NCBI GenBank assembly: GCA_022843385.1
Contig: JALHNT010000061.1
Coordinates: forward strand, 1 to 43,594
Length of the DNA: 43,594 bases
Reading direction: 5' to 3'
DNA from: Anaerolineae bacterium
Lineage (GTDB): Bacteria; Chloroflexota; Anaerolineae; Aggregatilineales; Phototrophicaceae
Shown here: positions 16,813 through 25,125 of the stretch, piece by piece
Position numbering within the stretch: the stretch's first letter is position 1
Layout: each line of letters opens with the position of its first letter
Position numbers and translations under genes: made by a program
The notes under the pieces: generated by a model
What the model was told of the DNA's origin: nothing
The model's database searches: none
What the model saw: the letters and a program-made list of their open reading frames with translations, nothing else

Positions 16813-17283
16813 ATGCATCAGGCCATCATCGATTATCTGGAACAACATCAGGCGCGCTACGTTATTCACCAGCATGTGGCGGTGCGGACAGTGGCTGACA
16901 GCCTGGAGAAACTCCCGTTTCCGCTGGCACAATATCTGACGACCATTGCCTTCCGCAGCAAACGTGCTGGTTGGGTACTTGCGGCGCGGCGCGGCACCGA
17001 CAAAATCGACTACAAGAAGCTGGCGGCAGCGCTGGGGGTCAAGCGCGATGAGGTGGTGCGGCCAGCGCCGGATGAAGTGCTGGCAGCGCTGGGGACAGAG
17101 GTCGGCACCGTCTGTCCGATCCCGACGGTGGCTGATGTTCGATTACTGGTGGATAGGCGGCTGCCGGTTGGCATCCCGTTGTATGCTGGAGCTGGGATGG
17201 CGGGTCGCACGCTGGAAATCACACTGGACGAACTGCTGCGGATCACCAACGCGCCGGTGATCGACATCGTGACGGATAGCTGA
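16813..17283 (+). CDS. YbaK/EbsC-family aminoacyl-tRNA deacylase
   Basis: A 156-residue protein with the YbaK fold markers: an N-terminal helix MHQAIIDYLEQHQ, a strand RYVIHQH, the segment GWVLAARRGTDKIDYKKLAAALG with the conserved lysine stretch, VGTVCPIP, and IPLYAGAGMAGRTLEITLDEL. This family hydrolyses mischarged tRNAs (for example Cys- or Ala-tRNA-Pro) as a stand-alone editing factor in the cytosol; which amino acid it clears cannot be read here. GAGGT lies about six bases before the ATG. It is the second gene after the secreted protein and converges on the PP2C gene with four bases between stops. Confidence 0.85.
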   Translation: MHQAIIDYLEQHQARYVIHQHVAVRTVADSLEKLPFPLAQYLTTIAFRSKRAGWVLAARRGTDKIDYKKLAAALGVKRDEVVRPAPDEVLAALGTEVGTVCPIPTVADVRLLVDRRLPVGIPLYAGAGMAGRTLEITLDELLRITNAPVIDIVTDS

Positions 17284-17287
17284 GGCG

Positions 17288-18388
17288 CTATTCTTCCGAC
17301 TCGCGCAGGTCAACCCCTTCACCCTGTTCAAACTCCGGCTCTGAAACCGCGCTGACCGCCATATCCGGCGCCTTGACCTTCTTGGTGGGCGAGCTGAAAA
17401 TGCTGGCCTCTTCATCCTTCAGCCGTTCCGCGCTCATCTTGCTCGGTTCCAGACGCGACTCAGCAGAAGGCGATGAGGCGTCGTCGGCATGGTTGTTGTG
17501 GATAGCCGGGTTTTCCTGGGTATCCATCTTTTGCAGCATCGATCTGGTCAGGACGATGGTGTCTTCCTTGTCGCCGCTGAACAGCTTCTCGAAAGGGGAC
17601 TGGGCAATCGGCAGCTCGCCATCAATCGCGATGACGATCACGCTGACATTATCTTCACCACCGCGCTCATTCGCCAGATCGATCAGCGCCTGGCTGACGA
17701 TGTCTGGTTCCTGATGGGTGAAGGTGAGCGAGGCCATTTCTTCGGCGCGGACATGGCGCGTCAGCCCATCAGAACACAGGATCATCCAATCGCCCAGGTG
17801 CAGGCGTTTATAATACAGATCAACTTCCACTTCCTCGCTCTGCCCCAGGGCGCGATACAGCACATTGCCCATCGGATGACCCTCGGCCTGTTCTGGTAGG
17901 AGATGCCCGGCTGTCACCAATGCCTGGACAAAACTATGGTCGGAAGTGATCTGGGTGATGGTGTGATCGTCGCCATCCAGAAAGTAAGCGCGGCTATCCC
18001 CTACATGAGCGATGGTGGCATAGGTTCCGCGCACATAGGCCAGGGTGATGGTTGTCCCCATGCCGCGCATTTCCGGCGAGGAGGATGCCTTCTTGACGAT
18101 GTTGTAATTGGCAAGTTGAATCGCGCCGAGAAGCCGCTCGGTAATCGGCACATCATCGGGTTCAGTATCTTCCGATACATCCAGAACATCCAGTGGACCA
18201 GTGAAGCCGTTTTTCACCGTTTCCACCGCGATACGACTGGCTTCCTCGCCGGCCGCCGCCCCGCCCATACCATCGGCTACAATCGCCAGGACAAAATCAT
18301 CGCCCGTCCAGAGATGGATGTTATCTTCATTGTTTTCGCGTACCTGGCCGGTACTGGTACGCGCGCTGCTCCGCAGGCGAATCGTCAT
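17288..18388 (-). CDS. PP2C-type Ser/Thr protein phosphatase
   Basis: A 366-residue PPM-family phosphatase. Metal-binding and catalytic motifs are in order: VRENNEDN, VADGMGG (D39), AHVGDSRAYF, LCSDGLTRHV and GGEDNVSVIVI; this set coordinates the two Mn/Mg ions. The catalytic domain ends near residue 255. The last 110 residues are charged and low in hydrophobics (acidic clusters, SPSAESRLEPSKMS), probably disordered. No membrane helix. AAGGAG seven bases before the ATG fixes the start. PP2C enzymes usually reverse the action of Hanks-type kinases; one such kinase is encoded at 32466 in this window, but not in the same operon, so pairing is only inferred. Confidence 0.9.
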   Translation of the reverse strand: MTIRLRSSARTSTGQVRENNEDNIHLWTGDDFVLAIVADGMGGAAAGEEASRIAVETVKNGFTGPLDVLDVSEDTEPDDVPITERLLGAIQLANYNIVKKASSSPEMRGMGTTITLAYVRGTYATIAHVGDSRAYFLDGDDHTITQITSDHSFVQALVTAGHLLPEQAEGHPMGNVLYRALGQSEEVEVDLYYKRLHLGDWMILCSDGLTRHVRAEEMASLTFTHQEPDIVSQALIDLANERGGEDNVSVIVIAIDGELPIAQSPFEKLFSGDKEDTIVLTRSMLQKMDTQENPAIHNNHADDASSPSAESRLEPSKMSAERLKDEEASIFSSPTKKVKAPDMAVSAVSEPEFEQGEGVDLRESEE

Positions 18389-18500
18389 GCCCGGACTCCT
18401 TAACCTGGATTTCTATCCATTATAGTCCGATTTAACGGCAGGTAAAGCATCCTAAAGTTTCAACCTTGCAACTGATCGAAAAGGTGTCAACGTGCCCGCC

Positions 18501-19640
18501 TCAAGTCTGATTTGGCACAACCTCGCGCTGTTTGACGCGCTTAACAAACTCATCAAACAGATAGAGCGAGTCGTGCGGGCCGGGCGCGGCTTCCGGGTGA
18601 TACTGCACGCTGAACGCTCCCATCTCGACATGCCGCAGCCCTTCAACTGTGTTGTCGTTCAGGTTGACATGGGTGATCTCGGCACCGCCCAGATCGCTGT
18701 CGGGCGTCACCGCAAAGCCGTGATTATGGCTGCTGATCTCGACCACGCCGGTCAGCTTGTTCTTGACTGGCTGGTTGCCGCCGCGATGACCAAAGCGCAT
18801 CTTCTCGGTTCTCCCGCCCAGCGCCAGCCCCAGAATTTGATGCCCCAGGCAGATGCCAAAGACTGGCGTCCTGCCCAACAGTTGTTTGACATTATCAATC
18901 GCATAGGTCACCGCCGCCGGGTCGCCGGGGCCGTTGCTCAGAAACACACCTGCTGGGTTGAGCGCCAGCACTTCGGACGCCGGAGTTTGCGCCGGGACGA
19001 CCGTAACCCGCAGACCGCGATCGGTCATCATGCGCAGGATGTTGCGCTTGATGCCGAAGTCATAGGCCACGATCAGCGGGCCAACCGGGTCATAGGCATG
19101 GTCGCGATACCACTGCGGATCGCTGCGCTCGTTCCAGTTATACGGCTCGGCGCTGGTCACATCATCCACCAGATTCCAGCCGGACATATCGGGTGATTGA
19201 CGAGCGATCTCCACTAGCTTATCCGGTTCCTGCGCCGCCTCGCCATGCGCAATGGCCGCCCGCATCACCCCGACGCTGCGGATATGCCGTACCAGCGCCC
19301 GCGTCGCCACCTCGCTGATGCCGATCACCCCCTGCGCTTTGAGGTAGCCATCCAGGTCACCCTGCTCGCGCCAGTTGCTCACCACCGGGCTGAGCGACCG
19401 TACCACAAAACCTGAGACCCACACCCGATCGGACTCAATATCCTGCAGATTGATGCCCGTGTTGCCGACATGCGATACCGTCATGGTGACGATCTGCTTG
19501 TGATACGACGGATCGGTCAGGATTTCCTGATAACCGGTCATCGAGGTGTTAAAGACCAGTTCGCCGGTCTGAACGCCGGTTGCGCCGAAGCCCACGCCGG
19601 TGAATATTCTGCCGTCTTCCAGCGCCAGTGCTGCCAACAT
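18501..19640 (-). CDS. carA: Carbamoyl-phosphate synthase small subunit
   Basis: A 379-residue protein that releases ammonia from glutamine for carbamoyl phosphate (pyrimidine and arginine synthesis), working with the large CarB subunit in the cytosol. The N-terminal domain (LALEDGRIFTGVGFG, GELVFNTSMTGYQEILTDPSY) is diagnostic. The class I amidotransferase domain has C264 in FGICLGHQ and H348/E350 in QYHPE, a complete triad. A start 12 codons upstream is possible, but AGGA eight bases before the ATG at 19640 and family length favour this one. carB is not within the window, so the two subunits are unlinked here or CarB lies further away. Confidence 0.95.
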   Translation of the reverse strand: MLAALALEDGRIFTGVGFGATGVQTGELVFNTSMTGYQEILTDPSYHKQIVTMTVSHVGNTGINLQDIESDRVWVSGFVVRSLSPVVSNWREQGDLDGYLKAQGVIGISEVATRALVRHIRSVGVMRAAIAHGEAAQEPDKLVEIARQSPDMSGWNLVDDVTSAEPYNWNERSDPQWYRDHAYDPVGPLIVAYDFGIKRNILRMMTDRGLRVTVVPAQTPASEVLALNPAGVFLSNGPGDPAAVTYAIDNVKQLLGRTPVFGICLGHQILGLALGGRTEKMRFGHRGGNQPVKNKLTGVVEISSHNHGFAVTPDSDLGGAEITHVNLNDNTVEGLRHVEMGAFSVQYHPEAAPGPHDSLYLFDEFVKRVKQREVVPNQT

Positions 19641-19763
19641 GCTGCTGTCCTTTTTGCTGATGCCTGATGCGCACAATCCCCAATTATCCGCTTGCCGGAG
19701 TTCTCAGCGGGGGAAACTATCCTACAAACCTTAACGCAAACCCAGCCGAAAACCTAGAGGCAA

Positions 19764-20444
19764 TCACGGAATCACCTGCCCATAGAACTGGCTGAGATCA
19801 TCCAGCAGATAATCCGGTTGGCTGGCGATCAGTTCTTCTGGTTGGACGGCGTATCCGGTCCGGACAGCCACAGCCACTGCCCCCAGTGCCCGCGCACATT
19901 CGATATCGGCACGGGTGTCCCCAATGATGACCACCTCATCAGGACGAATGGTTGTGCCGGTCAACTGCTGTGCCCGTTCCAGCGCGATGAAGGGCAGGTC
20001 ATTACGATCCGCCGCTTCGCTGCCATAAGCACCAATGCGAAACCAGTCCGGGTCAAAGCCTGCTGCCCGCAGCTTGATCGGTGCAGCTGACTCGACATTG
20101 CCAGTCACCAGCCCGGGAATGAGATGCTCGCGTCGCAGCGTCTCGGCCACCATCTCATGCGCATGGGGGATAGCCTGTACTGGAAAGTCGCCAATGATGC
20201 GCGCCAGATGCCGGCCCATCGCCTCGTTGTACGCCGGCAGCCGCCGTTCGATCTCAGCCTCGCTGAAACCGGCGCGCGGCAGCAGTTCGTTCAGCGTGCG
20301 CCAGTCGGTCTTGCCACCGAAGTAATGATTATCCAGGTCAGGTGTCGTGCCGAAAACCTCTTCCGTTGCCAGCTTGCTCGCCACCCGCCCCACACCTTTC
20401 GGCCAGAGGAGCGTTCCATCAATATCGAATAAGATCAGACGCAT
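19764..20444 (-). CDS. HAD-superfamily phosphatase
   Basis: A 226-residue haloacid dehalogenase-type hydrolase. Motif I is DIDGTL with nucleophile D7 and D9; motif II is GLVTGN; the motif III lysine region is near KLRAAGFD; motif IV is IIGDTRADIECA. An alpha-helical cap (about residues 15-90) places it in subclass I, like phosphoglycolate phosphatases, but the substrate cannot be fixed from sequence. AGGGGA lies seven bases before the ATG. It follows the GT39 gene by eleven bases, so they are probably one transcript. Confidence 0.88.
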   Translation of the reverse strand: MRLILFDIDGTLLWPKGVGRVASKLATEEVFGTTPDLDNHYFGGKTDWRTLNELLPRAGFSEAEIERRLPAYNEAMGRHLARIIGDFPVQAIPHAHEMVAETLRREHLIPGLVTGNVESAAPIKLRAAGFDPDWFRIGAYGSEAADRNDLPFIALERAQQLTGTTIRPDEVVIIGDTRADIECARALGAVAVAVRTGYAVQPEELIASQPDYLLDDLSQFYGQVIP

Positions 20445-20455
20445 ACTATCCCCTT

Positions 20456-23182
20456 TTATGGAATTGCGATCTCGCTTTGCAACACGATGAAGTCCGCCCC
20501 GTCGGCGGCTGGCAGCCTTGCCCCGGTCAGCGCATCATACATCCCGGCGATCAGCCGCGCCGTCCCGCCGTCCACGCCGTCGTTGAAGGTCAGGGTATGG
20601 CTATCGATCAGCACCTCGCCCGCCCGCCAGCCGGTGGTCGGACGGCTGCCCTCGACCGGCAGGCGGTCGCTCTGCGCCAGCACCCGCCCATCGTTCGTCA
20701 CCAACTGGACGAAGACGGTGTACGAGGTCGTGGTCGCCGCTTCCGCCCGCCAGATTAGCGTCACCGTGAAGGGCTGCCGCGCCGCCGGGTCACCCTCCAG
20801 CGTGTAGCCGATGATCTCGCCCACCCCTGGCAGGCTCAACCCCACTCGATAATCAACTGAGGGTATATCGGTCACCAGCGGGATCGACTCCACCGGGTAG
20901 GTCGCCAGCACCGTGCCATCCGGTAGCCGCAGTTCGGCACGGCCCGCCGGCGCAGCCAGCGGCACCTGCCCCTCGCGCCAATCTAGCCGCAGCCCAGCGC
21001 CCGCCGGATAATCAGCAGCGATCGCAACTGCCCAGCGCCCGTCGGCATCCGCCAGCGTCAGCGCGGGCAAATCCGCCGTCCCATCCCACAGCAGCGCCAG
21101 CCGCAGCCGGTCGCCATTCCGCAGCGGGTAGGCCTGAGCGTCATGCGCCACCAGCGTCAGGTCATCGGACAGACGATGATCGACCGGCACTGGCAGGGTC
21201 GTCTGCCGCCCCACCGTCGACCAATCGGCTGCCTGTACTGTCCATATGCCGACCAGGGCATCGCGCCGCGCCGCTTCCCCCGGTACGCGCAGCTCATAGC
21301 CGTTCGGTTGAGCCTGCTCATCATACAGACGAACCCGCAGGCTGTAATCGCCGGCTGGCGCACCCACCGGCAGCCGCAGCAAAGGATAGGCCGTCACCGT
21401 CGCCCCGGCTTCAAGCAGCGACGCGGTGCGCTGGGCGGCGTCGGCGAAGATGGCATCTGTCCGCGCCACTTCCCAACCCCGTTCATTGTAGATACTGACC
21501 GCCACCTTATAATCGGCTGACCCTGGCTGCGTCAGCGTCAGTTGCAGCGGCAGACACAGCGCCCGATCCGCCGTCTCAAAGGGTAGTTCACCCACCCCGG
21601 TCAGGCTCGCGCCGCTCAATTCCGCCGTGAAGGGACGCAGCCCTGGCAGATGCAGCCCTGGTTGACGAAAGAGCCGATCAGTCATGCCAACCACGTCGTA
21701 GTTCTCCGGCTCATCGCGAGTGCCAGCCCCCAGCACACAGCCCATCATCCCGCGAAAATCCGCCCGCTGGGTGTACCACACATTCAGCGCCACATCGCCG
21801 CTGGTCGGCAGCAGCGGGGCAATCGCCTCCAGATCGGCCCCCTCCGGCAGCGTCACCCGCCGGGCCGTCACCCCCTGGCGCGACCAGTAGTAGGCCAGCT
21901 CGTAGCGATCGGCATACGACCACATCAGCACCGTGTCATCCGCCCCCAGCGTCCGGGCATAATAGGCCGCCATCCCCCGCGCATCGTCATGCTGATAGGT
22001 CGGCGTGGTCGTCAGCGTGTGCATCACCAGCAGCAGGTTGACGGGAACGATCAGCAGGAGCAGGGTAGAGCCGAGGCGGGTGAAGGCCGACGCAAAAAAC
22101 GACAGCGGTCTCACGTCCCTGAACCGAAATTGTCCTGTAGGGGCGGTTCGTGAACCGCCCCTATGCCCTTGTACAATCCCTGACCCGGCATACGCCCCGC
22201 CCAACGCCACCAGCAGCAGCGGCGCGATCATCACCAGATAACGCCCGTGCAGATCATTGCCCAGCAACGCCAGCCCCAGCCACAAGCCGCCGGTCAGCAG
22301 CCCGATGTGCAGCAGCAGCCAGCGCGCCCCGGCGCTACGCCAGGTGAAGCTGATGACGCTCAGGCCGAAGATCACCAGCGCGAGCATGACCAGCAGGGGA
22401 ACCGCCCCCACCATCGACCACACCCCAATCCAGACCGCTCCCCACATCTGTGCCAGCAGATCGAGGCTGATGGCCGGAGCGCGGTTGATGGCGCTGTTGG
22501 CCTCCGGCAGCAGCAGAAAACGGTTGACGAAATAGGGCAGCCACAACAGCCCGACCACTGCCTGCCCGCCCAGCCAGGTCACCCAGAAACGCACCGCCGA
22601 GCCGCCAGTCACCCGCCGCATCAGCCAGGCCAGCAGCGTCACCCCGTTCAGCCACAACACGATGACCGGACCGGTGTTGTGGGCATAGAGCAGCGCCAGT
22701 TCCGCCAGCAGCAAGGGGAGCAGGGCGCGAACCGAGAGATGCGACGCCTTCATTAGTCGCTGCCAGAACAGGGCGCAGACCAGCACCAGCGCCGCCAGCA
22801 GGGTGTACATCCGCGCTTCCTGCGATGCCCACCACAGCAGCGGATTGAACGCCGCCAGCATCGCCGCCGCCAACCCGGCGCGTTCGTCAAAGGTTTCGCG
22901 CCCCAGCTGGTAACACAGCGCGATGACGATCAATCCCCACAGCGCCGAGAACCAACGTAGGTTGAATTCACTGTCGCCCGTCCAGCGGGCATAGGCGTTG
23001 AGCAAGGCATAATACAGTGGCGGGTTGGTCAGGTCGGCGTCGGCAGCCGCTTGCAGCGTCGGCTGAATAGCCGCGTAGGCCGACCAGCCTTCATCAAACC
23101 AGATGCTTTGTGTCTCAAGCTGGTAGAGGCGGGTGGCAGTCGCCAGCAGCAAGATGAGGAGGAGCCAGGGCAGGTGTCGCAT
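20456..23182 (-). CDS. GT39-type membrane glycosyltransferase
   Basis: A 908-residue integral membrane protein. The first 400 residues hold about ten helices with GT39/ArnT landmarks: the acidic pair D30-E31 in WFDEGWSAY just after helix one, TNPPLYYALL, and SQEARMYTL. Such enzymes move sugars from a polyprenyl-phosphate donor to lipids or proteins on the outer face of the membrane. The last 450 residues form a beta-rich outer part with repeated domains (LPVGAPAGDYSLRVRLY and RLIAGMYDALTGARLPA) common in Chloroflexota members. Residues around 350 come from a palindromic repeat read in frame (22138-22163). The start is an ATG without a strong ribosome site. Confidence 0.85.
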   Translation of the reverse strand: MRHLPWLLLILLLATATRLYQLETQSIWFDEGWSAYAAIQPTLQAAADADLTNPPLYYALLNAYARWTGDSEFNLRWFSALWGLIVIALCYQLGRETFDERAGLAAAMLAAFNPLLWWASQEARMYTLLAALVLVCALFWQRLMKASHLSVRALLPLLLAELALLYAHNTGPVIVLWLNGVTLLAWLMRRVTGGSAVRFWVTWLGGQAVVGLLWLPYFVNRFLLLPEANSAINRAPAISLDLLAQMWGAVWIGVWSMVGAVPLLVMLALVIFGLSVISFTWRSAGARWLLLHIGLLTGGLWLGLALLGNDLHGRYLVMIAPLLLVALGGAYAGSGIVQGHRGGSRTAPTGQFRFRDVRPLSFFASAFTRLGSTLLLLIVPVNLLLVMHTLTTTPTYQHDDARGMAAYYARTLGADDTVLMWSYADRYELAYYWSRQGVTARRVTLPEGADLEAIAPLLPTSGDVALNVWYTQRADFRGMMGCVLGAGTRDEPENYDVVGMTDRLFRQPGLHLPGLRPFTAELSGASLTGVGELPFETADRALCLPLQLTLTQPGSADYKVAVSIYNERGWEVARTDAIFADAAQRTASLLEAGATVTAYPLLRLPVGAPAGDYSLRVRLYDEQAQPNGYELRVPGEAARRDALVGIWTVQAADWSTVGRQTTLPVPVDHRLSDDLTLVAHDAQAYPLRNGDRLRLALLWDGTADLPALTLADADGRWAVAIAADYPAGAGLRLDWREGQVPLAAPAGRAELRLPDGTVLATYPVESIPLVTDIPSVDYRVGLSLPGVGEIIGYTLEGDPAARQPFTVTLIWRAEAATTTSYTVFVQLVTNDGRVLAQSDRLPVEGSRPTTGWRAGEVLIDSHTLTFNDGVDGGTARLIAGMYDALTGARLPAADGADFIVLQSEIAIP
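22138..22163. repeat. Palindromic repeat inside the GT39 gene
   Basis: TAGGGGCGGTTC and GAACCGCCCCTA are perfect 12-bp arms around a GT spacer. It lies within an open frame and adds residues that do not resemble the helices around it (GHRGGSRTAPTGQFRFRDVRP). The heptamer TCCCTGA flanks it at 22116-22122 and 22177-22183. Similar GC-rich palindromes occur as dispersed intergenic repeats in many Chloroflexota; no second copy is seen in this window. Confidence 0.75.
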
Positions 23183-23333
23183 GGAGATACGCTATCATGA
23201 GACTGAAGCGATTGCAACGCCGCTTCCACACCGCCACCAGTCATCGTGCTATCATCTGCTGGCTGTTTTGCCCTGATCGTGCGCCTGAGGAGTATATCAG
23301 CAGGCCATTGTCGGGTAGCATCCAAGCAGATGG

Positions 23334-24053
23334 CTACGAATTTTGTACCGAGACGCCGAACATACGCGGGCCGGAAGGGCCATCGGGGAGCGGACTGCCG
23401 CCTGCCGGTTCCAGTGACACGCCGAAACCAGCGTAATCCTGAATGGGTTTGCTGATGGGCAGCACGATGAAATTCTCACGCTGCGGATCAGGGAAACTCA
23501 GCAGCCCGCCGCTCATCACACCCGAGTCATCCACCAGCCATAACTGGTAAATCTGATCCGCAGTGAGGGTTGGCAGGTTGGCGACCCGGATTACAGCCTG
23601 TGTACCATCGGGCGACGCAATCAGTTCACCGCTGGCTGGGATGCCTTCAGCAGCCGCGATCGGAATCCGTAGCGCATCGGGGCGGGCAGCGATCTGCTGA
23701 AAGAGCTGTTCCGGGGTAGTGGGCGCTGCCGGACGGGTTAACAGCAAGGCACCGACGATCACCACAAACACTGCCGCGGCAGCCGCCAACGTCCACAGCG
23801 GGATAATCCTACGGGCAGCCGGCGGTTGTGGCGAGGTTGCCAGGCGACGTTTCAGGTCATCCTGCAAGCGGGTGGGCGCGCGACGCGCCGGAGTAGACAG
23901 CACCATCCATTCCGCTACCTGTTCATAATCGGCGAACAGGAGCTGGGCTTCAGCATCAGTCTGCAACAGAGCCTCGACCGATGCGCGTTCGTCCGGGTCA
24001 AGCGCCCCCAGCGCATAAGCAGGTATCAGGTCGAGGAGTTCATCGCGTGTCAT
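23334..24053 (-). CDS. RskA-type anti-sigma factor
   Basis: A 239-residue membrane anti-sigma factor. The N-terminal helical part (MTRDELLDLIPAYALGALDPDERASVEALL) is the typical sigma-binding domain and lacks the zinc HxxxCxxC motif. One membrane helix spans residues about 85-106. The outer C-terminal domain (about 115-235) matches RskA: TADQIYQLWLVDDSG, FIVLPIS and AGFGVSLEPAGGS. It should hold the sigma factor encoded just upstream until released, probably by regulated proteolysis. TTG at 24068 would add five residues; the ATG was preferred because family members begin with this helix. Confidence 0.88.
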   Translation of the reverse strand: MTRDELLDLIPAYALGALDPDERASVEALLQTDAEAQLLFADYEQVAEWMVLSTPARRAPTRLQDDLKRRLATSPQPPAARRIIPLWTLAAAAAVFVVIVGALLLTRPAAPTTPEQLFQQIAARPDALRIPIAAAEGIPASGELIASPDGTQAVIRVANLPTLTADQIYQLWLVDDSGVMSGGLLSFPDPQRENFIVLPISKPIQDYAGFGVSLEPAGGSPLPDGPSGPRMFGVSVQNS

Positions 24054-24121
24054 ATCGTCTACAGTCAACTACTTCATTACTACGAGAGACATCAGTGTGC
24101 CCTGTTAAAAGGGTATAACAA

Positions 24122-24679
24122 TTACGTCCCAAAGTCCTGTTTTGGTTCTTTTTCGGTCAACCAGGCCTGCCGCAGTTTTTGCATACCCAGTCGAATGCGG
24201 GTTTTCACCGTTCCCAGCGGTATGCCGCTCATGTCAGCGATGTCGCTGTGTGACAGCCCATAGAAATAAACCATCTCGATCAGATCGCGCTGCTCAGTCG
24301 GAAGCTGGTTTAGGGCTGATTTCAGCATCCGCCGCATATCGCCCCCGCCATCGGTCGATAACACATTTTCCCACAGGTTGGGGTCTTCATCCATGAAGAG
24401 CATACCGGTTTTCGGTTCACGCCGCTGCCGTGAGCGCAGCGCATCGATGGCGATGCGGCGGGTGACGGTCAGCAGCCAGGTGACGAAGCGTCCCTTCTGT
24501 GGGTCGAAGGATAGTGATTTATTCCACACGCGAACGAACGTATCCTGGGTCACTTCTTCAGCCGCCATGTTATCACCCAGGATGCGATAGGCCACTGAAT
24601 AGACCAGATTAGCATAACGTTTATGCAGCGCCAGCAGCGCATCTTCATCGCCGGTTTGTATGCGTTTCAACAAATTCAT
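24122..24679 (-). CDS. ECF-type RNA polymerase sigma factor
   Basis: A sigma-70 family ECF factor, about 185 residues from the ATG at 24679; the frame stays open to an ATG at 24775. Region 2 is clear (ALLALHKRYANLVYSVAYRILGD, then EEVTQDTFVRVWNK), as is region 4 (LPTEQRDLIEMVYFYGLSHSDIA and PLGTVKTRIRLGMQKLR) with its helix-turn-helix. It recruits RNA polymerase to promoters of a stress or envelope regulon. It is followed 68 bases later by the RskA-type anti-sigma gene, the usual sigma/anti-sigma arrangement resembling SigK-RskA. The upstream extension is cysteine- and methionine-rich and less convincing, so the start is uncertain. Confidence 0.88.
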   Translation of the reverse strand: MNLLKRIQTGDEDALLALHKRYANLVYSVAYRILGDNMAAEEVTQDTFVRVWNKSLSFDPQKGRFVTWLLTVTRRIAIDALRSRQRREPKTGMLFMDEDPNLWENVLSTDGGGDMRRMLKSALNQLPTEQRDLIEMVYFYGLSHSDIADMSGIPLGTVKTRIRLGMQKLRQAWLTEKEPKQDFGT

Positions 24680-24881
24680 ATCGCTCGGCTGGCTATCTTG
24701 TGCATCGTCGTATCGTTCATTTCGCAACGGCAGTATACCATATGTGAGGGGCATGACGGTCATGTAGCACACCATCCATTCATCTTGATCCTGTCTTCAG
24801 TGTGCACCTGGACGCAGGTCAGACTCCAGCCCAATCACTGCTCACTTTTTGTTCACTTTGATCTTTGTATTCAATCGTTAC

Positions 24882-25009
24882 GCTAGAGCGCGTTATGTAC
24901 TTCGCTCTCGTCTTGCCCTCTCCCCGTGGGAGAGGCTGCGTAGCATGGGGTGAGGGAATGAGGGCTAAAAAGTGGATAACAGGGTCTAAAGTGCATATCA
25001 CGCTCTAGC
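24882..25009. mobile_element. MITE-like element, 128 bp
   Basis: The ends are 20-bp terminal inverted repeats with three mismatches: GCTAGAGCGCGTTATGTACT on the left, and on the right a sequence whose complement reads GCTAGAGCGTGATATGCACT. Inside is a second palindrome, CCTCTCCC-CGT-GGGAGAGG (24917-24935). No reading frame of note. The size, terminal repeats and lack of coding capacity fit a non-autonomous miniature element moved by a transposase encoded elsewhere. It lies between the ECF sigma gene and the 3' end of the cohesin-dockerin gene. No clear target duplication could be identified. Confidence 0.65.
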
Positions 25010-25125
25010 CCTGCGCCGCTGAGGCTATTCACATGTAGAACAGATACCGGGAAAACGCTGTCCTGATGGATAGATTGAGCAGGGCGTCCAGCTTGAATGC
25101 CCTGCTCATCAGATGAAGTGGAACG

